This document shows, piece by piece, positions 46,288 through 58,926 of a DNA stretch of 64,000 nt (positions are counted from its first letter, which is position 1; every line of letters starts with the position of its first letter). The stretch is from Nemophila menziesii (lineage: Eukaryota; Streptophyta; Magnoliopsida; Boraginales; Hydrophyllaceae), in the NCBI GenBank assembly GCA_029959085.1, contig JARWIR010000018.1, positions 18,165,001-18,229,000 on the forward strand. The letters run 5' to 3'. Below the pieces are notes generated by a model that ran no database searches, was not told where the DNA came from, and saw only the letters and a program-made list of their open reading frames with translations. The position numbers and the translations under genes are program-made.

Positions 46288-48050
46288 TGGTGGGTCCTGG
46301 TGTGTTAGAAAATAATAAAGATAAAATAGAGGAACCACAATTACCGCAAGTGCACGGCTGTCCAAGTAATATTCGATAAATCGAGTTTCGTTCTCAGGGA
46401 CGGATTAGGTTCAACTCCAATATTAATCAGATAGTAGAAATAATTGATTGAAAGAAAAGTACAATAATAGATTTTTGTTTGATTTTCTTAAAACTAAATA
46501 TGCAAATAAATAAAGACTAAAATTAAATAACTTAAAAGAAATAATGCAAGTAAAAGACGACTTCAGATATGAGAGATACTTGAGTCTCGCAAGGAATCCA
46601 CCTAATTAATGTAACATATGCTATGTTTAAGGGTAGAATTGGTATTAGTATATTAGTCGGGACTCTAATATCTCCTAGCCCCCGTCAGGGTGGACCTAAG
46701 AGATATCCTACGGTATTACAAACCCCGTCAGGGTGATTATAAGCTACTTTCAGATGAATACTATTTTACCTCTTTGGCTATGTAATTAATATACCTTTCG
46801 GTCATTACACGTGTATTACCTAAGTCTGTTTTCAAAACCCCTGTCGGATGATCACTTTGCCACTAAAGTGAATAGCCCAAATACTAACATCTAATTCTAG
46901 TTGCGCGGAAAAGAATTAGTAAATAAGAACAAAGTAATATCCAATATCTAAGACTCAATTCAATTTAGATCATAACAATCCCAAATTCAAAACATAGATT
47001 AAATTAATTAGGGTTCATCCCTTTATTGCGATTCTCAAGTATATGAAAGTTTAGCTCATGAATAAATTAAAGACTGAAAATAGGCAAAAGGAATCCATCA
47101 TTCAATTACAAAAAATAAAGTGATAACCTAAAGGGTAGGATGACTGTTGATGGAAGAACAGAATTACTCCAGCCCTAGCTTCTCCTTGCCTTCTTGCTCT
47201 GACTTGAAAACCTTAAGCCTCTTGTGTAATTCTCTGAAGTCTGTGTAAAGAGGAGGCTAAGGGGTGTATTTATAGGTGTTAGGAAGCCCTAATTAGTTTT
47301 TACTTGGAGTGGAAGACAAGTCAAGAACTCTTTAATTCACAACCCTAAAATCTAGGAAAGGTAAGATTCTGCTGTTGATTTGTTTTGGTCATATCTCATT
47401 CAATACTTATCCGTTTGACACGTTCCAATAGTCGAAGCCACTTGTCTCGGAAAGATATATCCATTGGTGCAGACCATTCTCCCAAATTCCTATCCAATCT
47501 TAAGTTATGAGCTCGTCTTTAGAACGTGGCTGGAATTTCAGATTTATTTGGCAGCTTTATCTTTTCCTTCTTTGCATATATCCTTCCTTAATCTTCTTAT
47601 TTCCATGTATATCTCTTTTATTTACTTTTTAGACTTGAGTTGGTCTCTAATTAATTACCATATATCTTCTAAAGCTTCACAATAAATAAATTATTAAACC
47701 GCATATGCTTTAAAATGATAAATCCATAATTCAAGAATAGAAATAGGAAAGTGCACTCTAAAATTAGAAACTCGAATAAAATACTTCCTAACACACTAAA
47801 AACACTCTAAGAATTTAATTCTCACTTCTCCTCCTTGTATTGGGTTTTCATGAAATTTAAGAACCTACTAACTTTGCACTAAAAATAATCAAATTAACGC
47901 AGAAAAGCTCTAAAAATGCAAATAGTCTAATTCCAAGGGGAGAAAGTGTTATATGACAAAATAAGCATAAAAGTCTATCAAATAAGTCAAATATTCACCT
48001 AAAAGGATGTATCCAAAGGGCTAATAATTAGAACAAATAAGGAGACATCA
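46288..48050 (-). repeat. Solo LTR copy e, diverged
   Basis: Minus-strand LTR from TGATGTCTCC (48050) to TGGTGGGTCCTGG (46288, plus reading), 1.76 kb, aligned at both ends with the family but diverged inside. The flanks ATTAT (46283-46287) and ATTAA (48051-48055) are a 4/5 target duplication. No polypurine tract follows it, so it is a solo LTR. Confidence 0.82.
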
Positions 48051-48055
48051 ATTAA

Positions 48056-48672
48056 TTACTATTGGGATCTCAAGTCAAGGTACCCAACTATATTTTCAGT
48101 ATTGATTCGGGAAATTGACCTATCGAAGGTAATATATGATAACTAATTTTAATTAATTGTGTTGAGTTCTCAGATACCAAATCAATCAAATATGTTTCCA
48201 TATAGATAAGTATAGAGGTGGTGAATAGGGACTATTTTGAATAAAAATAATCTAACCAACTATAAATTATCCTATATACAAAGACTAGCTACAAAATTAT
48301 TTAACTCAATCTAAGAATTATATAGTATGCAAAGAATATACACTTAGCAATCACAATAAGAAGATATATATGGCCAATGGTTTCGAGGAGATAATAGTAT
48401 TAATATAAGTTGAAAAAATATATAGAGGCAATTAAATAAACAAGTAGACTGTGTGAATGTAAAGAGTAAGGTAAGAGAAGCAATTCTTGTATTTTTAAGT
48501 GATTCGACTTCACTAAACTTAGTGCACAACCTAAAGAGAAGCAATTCTTGTATTTTTGAGTGATTTGACTTCTGTAAATTTATACACAACCTAAAGACCC
48601 TTATGATTTAGCAAAATTCTCCACTAGAGCTATCGTGTCTCTTAAAGGTAAGAGCATAAATCTTTATACCCA
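48056..48672. repeat. Intergenic DNA with a 61-bp tandem duplication
   Basis: AT-rich. The unit AGAGAAGCAATTCTTG ... CACAACCTAA occurs twice in tandem (48474-48534 and 48535-48595) with a few substitutions. No gene seen. Confidence 0.75.
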
Positions 48673-48680
48673 CTTCAAAA

Positions 48681-49410
48681 TAGGGATGAGAATGGTTCGG
48701 TTCGTTTTCGTTTTTGGCCAAAACTGAAACCGAAGCGAATATATATGTTTTTTATAATTTAATAACCAAACCGGGTGGTTCGCATTTGGTTTTACATATG
48801 GTTTTTGGTTCCGAATTGGTTCATTTCGGTTCGGTTTTGGTTCGCTTCGAATTCGGATGGTTGGTCAACGATATTTTTCACCCCATTTATTTAAATACAT
48901 TGTCAAATAGAGACTAATACTATAATACAATTATGCTACTATTACTTGTCCATGTGAGCTGTGAATATATCAATTACATAAAACCCTATAATATAACGAC
49001 CCTTATCTTAATTTACAATACTACATAAATTTATAAAATTAAATATATTACTTCCTGATTCATATAATCATGATTAATAAAATTAATCAAGTAATGATAC
49101 TTATAATTTAAGTAATATAAAAAATATTCTCACTAATAGCACCATCGAATTGTAAAACTAAAATTTCACGTAAATGATAAATTTTCACCAAAAGTTTCTC
49201 TCACATAATTATTATAATAAAGTTCGCACATTCCTTATTTTTTCCTTCGTCAGTTCGGTTTTCTTGGTTTTTTTGGTTCGTTTTTTGCATAGTAAACCAA
49301 ACCGAAAATTTCGGATTTTGAACCATTTGGTTTTTCGGTTTTTGGTTTTTTTGGTTCGATTTTTTCTGGTTTTTTGGTTTGGTTTTCTAGTTCTTATTTG
49401 CTCACCCCTA
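48681..49410. mobile_element. hAT-like non-autonomous element (TAGGGATGAG termini)
   Basis: 730 bp with termini TAGGGATGAG and CTCACCCCTA and GGTTCGGTT / TTTTGGTTCG words clustered at both ends. The 8-bp flanks CTTCAAAA and CTACAACA match at 6 of 8, so the duplication is degraded. No transposase. Confidence 0.75.
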
Positions 49411-50226
49411 CTACAACATATCCTTTGAAGGAAACCTCTTGTGTTATCATCAACACAACTGAACCGAGTGTACAATCTACACACAAGATATCCCCTTTCT
49501 CTATTTTCCAAGGAAACCCTAAATTTATTCTAGAGAAGAAAAATTCACCCAAACATAGAGCTTGTAATCTCAATCTAATTAGGAAATACAAAAAAGTAGG
49601 CTATTACCTATGGGCTAAAATTATTAATAGGACAAAACTTTAACAAGTTCTATTTTGGACCGTACGTTTTTAAAAGTTCCTTTTTTAGGTCATTTCACTA
49701 ATTTTGCTTGACAATTTTGAGATTTCAAATAAAAATTTCCTAGTTTTTGATAAAGAAATAGTTTGTTTGAATTTCTCAATTTGCCCTTAATATTTATAAA
49801 ATATCTAACCAAATCAGTGAAATAGGCTAAAAGGGTATTTATTAAAACGTATGCCACAAAAATGGCACTTCTTAAAGATGTGGCCTAAAATTGATTTTAC
49901 TAATATGTATTTTCTTAAAAGTTGGTATTCTCCTCTTTACCTTTGGCAACTTCATCTTTTCATATCTTTCCTCTATAGTGACTTTGATCCAATCCATTGT
50001 TTCGTTAGCTCGGTAAGACGTGTTTTATACTTTGTCACTATCAATTAGAGTGATCTAGCACTCTCATCAAATAATACTCAGCTCTATTAATACCTTATAA
50101 ATAAAGGGATAATTAATTAAGCTATACTAATCTTAATCATCTCAAAAAGACCATATCTCATGTTGAAGACTGACTTCTTTGTCAACATCTCCAACAGATC
50201 AACTTTCATATTGGCATATCAAGAAG
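49411..50226. other. Intergenic DNA, nothing recognised
   Basis: AT-rich. Small open frames on both strands (for example 49374-49643 plus, 49851-50048 plus) show no recognisable domain. Confidence 0.4.
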
Positions 50227-50300
50227 CAGGGCCGGTCCTGACATATTTGGGGCCCAAAGCGAATTTCATAATACGGGCCCCTATATATATACATTAAAAA
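50227..50300 (+). mobile_element. Fragment of the CAGGGCCGG hAT MITE family
   Basis: CAGGGCCGGTCCTGACA followed by GGGGCCCAAAG and CGGGCCCCTATATATA resembles the left end of the element at 18709. I find no opposite terminus, so it is a truncated copy and its right border is approximate. Confidence 0.6.
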
Positions 50301-52495
50301 TATATATAAAAAAATTGAGAAACTTTTTTGTAAAAAGTTTATTTTGTGATGAGACGCGAACCTTGAATCTCTCATAAAAAAGTATCTCATTTTAGAAGTA
50401 GGGTTTGGATCTATGACACACCATTAGGGGAGAAAGTAATTTGGTTTTTATATGCATCCATTATAATAGAGGCATGTGATATCTAAACAACTACAAGAGA
50501 GTTGCACTATTAATGACTATGAGTTCCACCATTATGTGTCCAAGAATAATAGTTAAGGGAGAAAGAATGAGGAAACATTTCATCTTCTCGATATTTCTGA
50601 TCGACAGTCATCATGATAATTCGATGAGTCATCCACTTATGGGGATCACGTATTGGAGTTTGAATTTGAGAAGGTTTACTTTATCCAGTAAGGCAAGTCA
50701 TTTACCAAGTAACAGATCACGACTTTTCGTCTCAGACAGAATCCTTAAATCCAAAGGGTAACCGATGACATGAATTTATCTTTTGATGTATAACTAATGC
50801 TCAGGATGTCCTATTCAATTTTAATAAATTGGATAATTAACACATTTTGCAACACCATAACTATAATCTCTTAATATCATGTCCACCATCTCTTCTGCCG
50901 CAAGACACGAAAAAAGGTGCAATTTCATTCAAACCTGGCTTTGACCAAAAACTACATTACCATTTTGTTAAGTTTTTAAACATTCTCTGATGGTTAGTAT
51001 AAGAGTTGTCCACTTCTAATTACATGCCTAATCAAATAAAAACATTAGACATAAAATTAATTCAACAAGTTTGTGATTCGATACAAGCAATCTGTTTTGC
51101 TAACAAATGACTTTACCTTTTAGACTATCCTGCTTTACTTTGATGGAAGAGACTTATTCGTGCCCATAACATGTTATTTTCAAATATATAGACATCCAAG
51201 GGGAAGTATTATCAATAGTTTATTTTAATAAAGGTGGATGTCCAAATGCCAAAAAAATTCCTATTTATATCTTCTTAATGTGACCTTTCATTGTAATAGA
51301 GTTTAGTTCATAATTTTGGAATACAAAAACATTATTTTCTCTATATTTTATCTTATTCTTTTCTTTAGTTTATAACAATTTATACGCTCTGTATAATAGA
51401 ATAATCCTATATTTTGTCGGGTATTATGATAAGTGTCCAATTAATTTAACAGAATAATCTAATTATTGGTTAATTTTGAAAATTATTAAATCGTAAAAGT
51501 ATCATTATCCTTAGGTTTCATTCTTCTTAAATATGGTTTACTAATAGAGACGTTAGAAAATTAGGTTAGAAATCGATCTCTTTAACAAATTGATATTCGA
51601 TTTATGAAGTTTAAATTAATGCGGCTTTCTTTATATATGCTTAAATTTTCGTAGATTAAGTCTGTCATTTTCATTTGTATTAATATTTGGTCGACAAGAA
51701 AATTACCTTCATGAAACCAGGATCCAAGAGTTAGCAAGGACAAAGGCTTTCATCTAAAAAGTATCTTAAGTAATTTAATATCAAGATTGGCACAAATAGC
51801 AAGATAAAAGAATTTATTTACTTTTTTAAAAAAAAGATAAAAGAATTTAAACACACTAATATTTTTCAAAACGTTTTTTTTTCAATAGACATAGCTTTAT
51901 ATATATTTTATAAAAACACTAAGGAGTGTTTCTTTGCACACCTTCATGTCTTTAAAAATCCGTTTATGATTATTTATGAACCAATTTTTGATTCGGTTAC
52001 ACTTGGTACCACATAAGTCTTTGGTGTTAATATGCTGATTTTCCATTGTTATAACTTATAAGGGTTGTTGGAACTTTGAATATATATTAGTTTTGTGGGT
52101 GTTCCAAATCTGCATCAAATGTGAAAAAAAAGTTGTGAGTAAATGTGAAAGGAAATTAATTTGTTTAGAAATACTTTGGGCAAATAAATTATTGTATATT
52201 TGATCTAATTAATACCCAGAAGGAAATGAGTCAATTATCTATTATGTGAATGGAGATATTAGTTGACAAAAAAGAAATGGAGATATTATGATTTATTTAC
52301 TTTAATTTGAAAAGATTTGGCAAATTTGTTTAGAAAAAAAATTATGCTTCATTGCTTCTCTTACTTGATATGGAAGGTAAAGGATGGGTGTTGGTGCATA
52401 TCTCTTATCATGAATTGAGCAATTAAAGGAAATGAAACATCATGCAATCGAATACAAAGGATAAATGTGACGTCGTAGATCTGGAAATCTGTATC
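50301..52495. other. Long AT-rich intergenic stretch
   Basis: No coding, RNA or transposon feature that I can support. A small plus frame at 50513-50761 has no known motif. Confidence 0.4.
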
Positions 52496-52505
52496 ATTTA
52501 GTAAT

Positions 52506-52557
52506 TTTTTTTAAATATAGAAGAGCCACTTTGGACTCGGAGTCATTGACTCGGTTC
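52506..52557 (-). repeat. Partial SINE tail (first unit)
   Basis: Contains the same GAGCCACTTTGGACTCG and AGTCATTGACTCGGTT words as the complete SINE to its right, but stops at the GGTT of the B box. It is bounded by ATTTAGTAAT on both sides (52496-52505 and 52558-52567). Confidence 0.65.
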
Positions 52558-52567
52558 ATTTAGTAAT

Positions 52568-52680
52568 TTTTTTTTTATATAGGAGAGCCACTTTGGACTC
52601 GAAGTCATTGACTCGGTTCGAACCTGCACCACTAGATTGGATGACCAAAGCCCTGACCAGTGAGCTAATCCTAACTGGTT
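52568..52680 (-). mobile_element. tRNA-derived SINE
   Basis: Read on the minus strand it starts AACCAGTTAGGATTAGCTCA, has an RNA polymerase III A-box-like TTAGCTCACTGG (complement of 52657-52668), a B-box GGTTCGAACC (52615-52624) about 32 bp later, a short body and an A-rich tail (complement of 52568-52577). It is flanked by ATTTAGTAAT at 52558-52567 and 52681-52690. The tRNA-like head, A tail and duplication together make a SINE the best reading. Length is short (113 bp). Confidence 0.75.
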
Positions 52681-52711
52681 ATTTAGTAATTTTCTTCCTA
52701 GCATCATATGC

Positions 52712-52713
<2 letters not shown>

Positions 52714-52762
<49 letters not shown>
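52714..52762. repeat. (TA)n microsatellite
   Basis: About 24 uninterrupted TA dinucleotides. Confidence 0.97.
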
Positions 52763-52765
<3 letters not shown>

Positions 52766-53999
52766 AACACAAATCAAATTAACACTTTTGAACACTTTCA
52801 TCAATTTTTATTTGGACAAAAATATTCTTAAATAACCATGAATAAAAAAAAAATTATGTCCCTCAGTCTTCAATTCAATTTATAAAATATCATAAGTTTT
52901 TCAAAAAAAACCTTGTAACCATCGGAGAAGGCAAGATCTCCACCACCATATCCGTCGGCAGAGATCTCCACCACCTCCAGCCACCAGCAAAGATCTTCAA
53001 CACCACCAACTCACGCCTATTTTTTCGTATACCTTTTTATATGAACAATTCGTTAAGGGTACAACTACTGATTTATCTCTTGAGATATATACAAAATGCA
53101 CATGCTCCATCAAAATATTTCCAACGATTACTAAGCTTGTCAGTACTTTGCTATTAGTCATTTCAGAAGGTGATTTGCTTATATTGAGAAGAACAGTAGT
53201 AAAGTGGGCTTAGGTAAAATTATGAACAAAATATCCTCATAAAAAAGAATTTTATAATATACATGGTAACGATGCCAAAATTTAGTAATGGTTGATGATA
53301 GGTGACTAATAATATGTTATAATTGCAAATAAAGGGCTTCTTATTCTCTTTTCATCACCATCACTTGATATTTGATGGAATTAGAGCTCAGAGCTGTATG
53401 AAGAAGAATTCACTAGATTTCATTCAAGTGTGAAGTGTGGTGATATTGTAAGCATCATAGGACGATTTTAGGTTTCTAGGGAGATCCAAAGGTATATCCA
53501 AATATGAGGTATGCACTTGAAGACATCATAAACCGGTTGAGAAGGTGTAATTTAGTGATTTGTATTTTCAATATTTAGCACTTTCTTTTGAATATTTAAT
53601 TATTATTAAATAATGTCATGGCTTGTGGTAATGCTTATGTTGATGTATTAACATGCAGTGCTTGGAGTTCCAGTTGAGGTGACTGTTCAACGACAATAAT
53701 CCGTGAAGCGTCTATCTCATTGCTTTTGATCTCGTTTCTCCTTCTTCTTGATGAGTAAACCATAATCAAAACATGTTCAAGGCATGTCTCCTGTAGACCT
53801 TGATCTGGGAGACCTCCAAAAAGTACCACCTTGAAGCCGTCACCGAAAAACCACCTGACCCCAAGAACCTCACTTCTTGGGCAAACTAGGATACCCGGTT
53901 TCTTTTGATCATGAGTGGCCTCACTCCACCTCATAACTCAACAGAATTTGGTCTTTATGGAGATCCTAAGAGCGGTAAAAAAGGGATTTCATAAAGGCT
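52763..53999. other. Intergenic DNA, nothing assigned
   Basis: A 99-codon minus frame at 53635-53934 lacks a recognisable motif and lies where plus-strand element-like DNA leads into the DUF4283 remains; I do not call it a gene. The short CCACCACC-rich part near 52950-53010 is low complexity. Confidence 0.4.
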
Positions 54000-55260
54000 T
54001 TGATTCATAAAAAGACTATGTTGGAATCTATTAGAGAGGAACGTTTTGATGCCCTCCCCCTTCTGTCACACTTTGAAGATGGAGCCATAGCAAACCAGAT
54101 GCAGATCCTACAAGAGGGTGCCACCAATGGAGAGGAGATGAGGCTTTCTGTGTCGAGAGGGAAATTTAAGGGAGAGGTAGCTAGATTAATTTTGGGGAAA
54201 ATAAGTGATCGTTTTGCAAATTTAGGTGTATTTGATACTTCCTTGGAGGCTAAAACTAGATCATTCTATGGGTTGGAGGGAAATACTACAACTTCATTAG
54301 AAAAATCTGGGGACGAAGTAGTGCCACGTAAAGTGTTTGTAAAAATGCTTCAAACAAACTCTTTTGGTGAAGGAAGTCTCACAAGTTAACATAATTGATC
54401 TCATTGACCATACAATTGATAATTATTATGCATCAAAGAATGTAGTCGACATAGGGCGTGTGAGGGCTACCAAGGAACCCGTGATTTTGACTAGGGACCT
54501 TGACGTTGATGCGATAAGTTCGGGTGTAAACTCAAAGAAAAATGATGAAGATAGGAGCATGAACCATAAAAATGTTCTTCTAAATAATAGAAAACCTTCG
54601 GTAAGTATGGAATTAAAATTCTCTGAGCTTATTGAAGGGGAGAAGTCAGTCTTGGAAGAGAGTGATGTATTAACCATATAACAAGATTTTGGATTCTCGT
54701 TAATTAGGTATGTTGCGGGATATAAGAACACCGGATATGGAAGATATTTGGAGAATTGTAATAGGTTGGAATGTGAAATGAAGGTCCAAATGCATCCTAG
54801 TGGTTGGCTACTTTTCAAATTCGACAAGGGTGGGGATAGAAAACTCATTCTTATAAGAGGCATGTATTCATTCTTTGGGCGCAGTCTATTTGTTATCCGA
54901 GTATCTAGATTTCTTTGACTTTCGAAAACTCAAAATTACAAATATTCCTTCTTCAATGATTACTTAGAACCTTCCCGAGCAAGCTCGTACAACACTTGGG
55001 TTGGCCAAAATAGCATCCCAAGTTGGTAAACCTATTTGAACTGATGTTGTAACTTTGAAAGAAAAGATATTAGCTATGCTCGGGACCTTATTCCGATAGA
55101 ACTTATCAAGGGGAAGACAAAAATTATTGAGATAGGATCACGCAAAGGTAAAGACTTTTGCATCAAAGTAGAGCACTAAAACTTACCATCGTGTTATAAA
55201 AAGTGTAAGGCTTTTGGGTATATAGAAAGATATTGCTTTTATGATAATGGTGGGAGAAGG
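54000..55260 (+). pseudogene. DUF4283 / zinc-knuckle pseudogene (LINE ORF1-like)
   Basis: Plus-strand remains of a gag-like protein of a different LINE type. Open pieces at 54000-54389 and 54364-54681 are followed, across stops, by MHPSGWLLFKFDKGGDRKLI and MYSFFGRSLFVI (about 54787-54895), typical of the DUF4283 core, then ARTTLGLAKIASQVGKPI (about 54984) and a knuckle-like CYKKCKAFGYIERYC (about 55190-55235), in which tyrosine replaces the usual histidine. At least three stops or shifts. No ORF2 follows; LTR-like sequence begins at about 55394. DUF4283 proteins outside LINEs also exist, so the LINE origin is inferred. Confidence 0.65.
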
Positions 55261-55393
55261 AATAAGGTAAAGTACATGGTTTAGAGAGGGAATGAAATCA
55301 TAAATAAAGAGAGTATAAAACTGCAAGCTAATCGGAGACTTTAGCAGGAAATTAGTAATGACTCGGGCTATACATGATTGTACAATAAAAAGA

Positions 55394-56774
55394 GCAGGTG
55401 TCGTCCCCAAAGGTGTGATAATAAATCATCACAAAAGAAGGGTGACTTCTCGCAAGTGTATGAGTCGTTGATAAGTATGAAAGACTATCGTTTCCACATG
55501 GACTATCAAGGTTATAACAGTTGTATTTTACAAGTATAGTGGGCTGAGTTGCGAATAAAAATAATTAAATGGAAATATTTGTTGGGTTTTCTCAATTAAA
55601 ACTAAGCGATACATTTAAAGATGAAATAATAAAGTAAAGAATTAAAGAGGAAATGCAAATTAACAAATAAAATATTTGAATATGAGATAAGTATACTTGA
55701 GTATTGCTAGTAATTCCCAAAGTAAACTAATTCGATATTTCTAGATATAAGGGTGCTCGTCGTCCCCCAGTGTTAAATAAATGCAATGATAGAAACCCAT
55801 AGCTATACGTATCGAAGGTAAGCAAAAGTTATAAGTAAGTTATTGATTTATTCAGGGATTAAGTGCAATTAATGGGGTATTCTAGTGTAATTGTATGAAG
55901 TTTGTAATCTAAACAAAATAGTAAATGATTCAAGTAAGATGTTTGTTGGGTTTTTCAATGACTATCAACTAAAAGTAGAGTAAATGAAAATAAGATTAAG
56001 CTAAAGAAAGATATTAACTAAGAATGAAGATAAACAAACTAGTAACTAACTATATAAGAGATAAACTAGATGAGATGAGTGCTTGAGGTGTTGCTTAGTA
56101 ATATATTTTTCCGCTAATTGACTTTGTTATTGATAAAGGAGAGTAGGTATGTTCACATTAGCTAGGATTCAATTTCATTTAAGTCCTCGCCCGAGTGATC
56201 TTAGCTCTCTACCTTATTCACCTCTCGGTTTTTGGGTAGGATTAGTTCCTTAACCCTATTGATTACCTAACGTGCAAAAACCCCGCGGTTTAAGGCTCTA
56301 GGCTCTTATGTACTAGTTTTGTAATTAAGGCCCCCGTCAAGATGTTAGCCTAATTACGACAGCTCCTGCTACTTGGCCAGAGCACATAAGTAATTATGAT
56401 AAATACACAAACAATATAAATATAAAATTAAACCCAACTCCATTAAATATACAATTAATATCCCAAATGCAATAACATAATCAAAAAGCTAAACACCAAA
56501 TATTACAACAATATCTGCAAGTAGTTAAAGTTTATCTCATAATCGAATTGAAAATACATAAAGATAAATTAATTAAAACTAAAAACAAATTCATGCTTAA
56601 AACTGTAAATAAATAATAGTTACGGTTGATGATAAAGGAGATGGTGAATGGTTGAGTTAGATTTGTTGGTTTCATAGAATAACCCTTGTTCTTCCTCTTC
56701 CTTCTGTTCTGGCGCTTCTCCTTCTTTTCTGAACTAGTCGAATTAGTCTTGATAATGTTGCGTACTAATATGGG
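55394..56774 (-). repeat. Related LTR-like sequence, partial
   Basis: Starts (plus reading) TGTCGTCCCCAAAGGTGTGATAA, close to the end of the family LTRs, and carries the usual internal signposts in order: GGATTCAATTTCA with CCTCGCCCGAGTGATC near 56165, then CCCTATTGATTACC. It is cut at the other side where LTR f begins, so LTR f may have inserted here. Confidence 0.6.
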
Positions 56775-56809
56775 TGGTGGGGGAAAAGGTGTGATAAAAT
56801 AAAGATTTA

Positions 56810-56848
<39 letters not shown>

Positions 56849-58746
56849 GATAAGAACAAACACCTTAACAACCACGGAAACTCACTACAAGTATCACAGA
56901 TCGTTTGCAAGTTTAGTTAGTAAGTAAAGTTCGTTCGTAGGGATTTAATTTGTTAAATCTACTTGTGTATATAGAAAGTGTAGGAGAATTTAATTGTTAA
57001 AATTAAAATACAATAAAGGAAAAGATATTTATTTGATTTTCAGATAAAAGATAATAATAAAACTAACACAAATACATAAGATAATAAAGAATGGAGATGA
57101 GAAATATAGCTTAGGTTTGCTATTATGCACTTTTCCTTATAATTCAAATTCTAGTTATGAGGGTTATTAAAGCTCTTAGAGTAACGAGTCAAGATTTTAT
57201 ATTCCTCCTAACCCCCTTTAGGGTGGACTTAGGTGGCAACCTAACAATTACTAGGGGACTTGGGTAAGGGGGCCCTGCGCAATGATCAAAAATCGAACCC
57301 TAGTGACTATCGAGTTAGGCAAGCATGTCTGGACAACTACTACACAATAGAATTTTATGTGGTGTTTAAATCTATGATGTAGATCTCCCCGCCTAAGCGC
57401 GCCTAGACGCCGCCTAGGCATCAACTCCTCCCTCATCTGCTTATGCCTAGTTAAAATTTTAGGCGTCTTTGCCTAGCGCTTTAGTCGTCGTGGAATAGGC
57501 GCCTAGCCCGTCTAGGCGCCGATTAATGGAAAAAAATGGCTGCTTAGGCACCGATTAATGGCAAAACATGCCCGCATAGGCCTTCTTGGTATTTTTCTTA
57601 TTCTCAAGAATTCTTTAATTGATATTATAACTCAATTTTTAGTATTTTTATATTAACTATAGTGTTTTTAGATGAATTTTATGAGTTAATAGTTTAAAAT
57701 TGATATAATTACTACATATATATTACTAAATATACAAACTTACACAACGGGATTCGAAATCGCCTAGTCTCAAAACCGAGATCTACAACATAGGTTTCAA
57801 TAGTTGAACACCTTTTACGAGTGACCATCCAACTACAAAAGACAGTCCTAACGTGATCAAGATTAGGGTTAGAAATGAGTCAAAGCACATAAAACAGATA
57901 TATAAAATAATAAGTAGCTCAATATTTTAGAAGTATTTTTCCAAAGAACATTGATAGAAGAAATAGAATTCAAAGATTATACATATGCTAAACCCAAGCT
58001 AAAGAATCATAATTAAGCTAAAGAATCTAATACAAATTACCTAATGATAGAGGGATAGGATGGAAAAGAGGAGTTTGCAACTCTCCAACTTCTTGGCTTC
58101 CTCTATAGGTCGATCTTGTTTCTCTGGATGGTTATGAGAAATGACATGTTTACAATGATAAGAGGGTGTATTTATAGGTGTTTTCTAACCTTAGATAGAA
58201 ATCTTGGAGTGGAAGGCAAGTAATTGGAGTCCAATTCAAATTCGTTTCCTAAAATATAGGGCATGATAAACACTGTTTCAATGATTTGGCCATATCTCCA
58301 TCGTTACTTGGTCAAATTTAGTGTACGACCAGTCAAAACGACCGAAGTTCAGATATCTATCTGCTGGTAAAATATCTCATCCAAATTCGTAATATACTTT
58401 CTGAAGTCCTCAAAACACTAGACGATTTTTCAGCATGGCAGATTTACTTTGCAACTTTTTCTTTCTTAATTCAGCTATGTTTCTTTTTATCTCTAGATTT
58501 CACCTTGGATCTTCTTTAAGTAACTTATTGACATTGATTTGCCTCTAAATATATCCTTTTATATAAGAGTTTCACATTAACATACAAATTATACCAAAAA
58601 ACGCTACAAAATTAATAAATCTCCAAATCATAACATTAATTAAGAAATTATCTAATAACGGGGAAATTCCCTTTACAATCAACAAAATACACCTAAAATG
58701 ATGTCTCAAAACCTAGATTAACATATCACAAATACGGAGAAATCAT
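56775..58746 (-). repeat. LTR copy f (3' LTR of a minus-strand element) with nested hAT MITE
   Basis: From TGATTTCTCC (58746) to TGGTGGGGGAAAAGG (56775, plus reading). The polypurine tract complement CCCCCAACTAAAAGTTG follows at 58749-58765. It contains an (ATA)n microsatellite at 56811-56846 and the MITE at 57372-57793. About 1.54 kb without the MITE. Confidence 0.9.
57372..57793 (+). mobile_element. Palindromic hAT MITE, copy 3
   Basis: 422 bp, termini CTATGATGTAGATCTC / GAGATCTACAACATAG (one mismatch), flanks GTTTAAAT (57364-57371) and GTTTCAAT (57794-57801), a 7/8 duplication. LTR g at about 59521 has the single unoccupied GGTGTTTCAAT. It is more diverged and shorter than copies 1 and 2, with part of the right GC-rich arm lost. 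Confidence 0.92.
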
Positions 58747-58926
58747 GACCCCCAACTAAAAGTTGTATCATCCCGATAGAATAAAGAATAAGAACATAGG
58801 GAAACCTCTAAAAATACACCTTAAGTCAATTACGCACAAGTGGAAAGAAGATAGAAGAATATGAAAAATAATATCAAAACAACTACTTATAAAATTTTAT
58901 GTAATAATATATACAAACTAAATTAC
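58747..58926 (-). mobile_element. 3' internal stub of the element owning LTR f
   Basis: Polypurine tract and about 160 bp of internal non-coding sequence, cut by LTR g. The end ATTAC at 58922-58926 would be the left target duplication of the incoming element. Confidence 0.7.

Noticed and set aside
52615..52668. Functional tRNA gene
   Set aside because: A and B boxes are present but no cloverleaf or anticodon arm could be drawn, and the A tail and flanking duplication favour a SINE.
53635..53934. 99-codon minus-strand open frame
   Set aside because: No motif, no neighbours on that strand, and it overlaps sequence leading into plus-strand DUF4283 remains.
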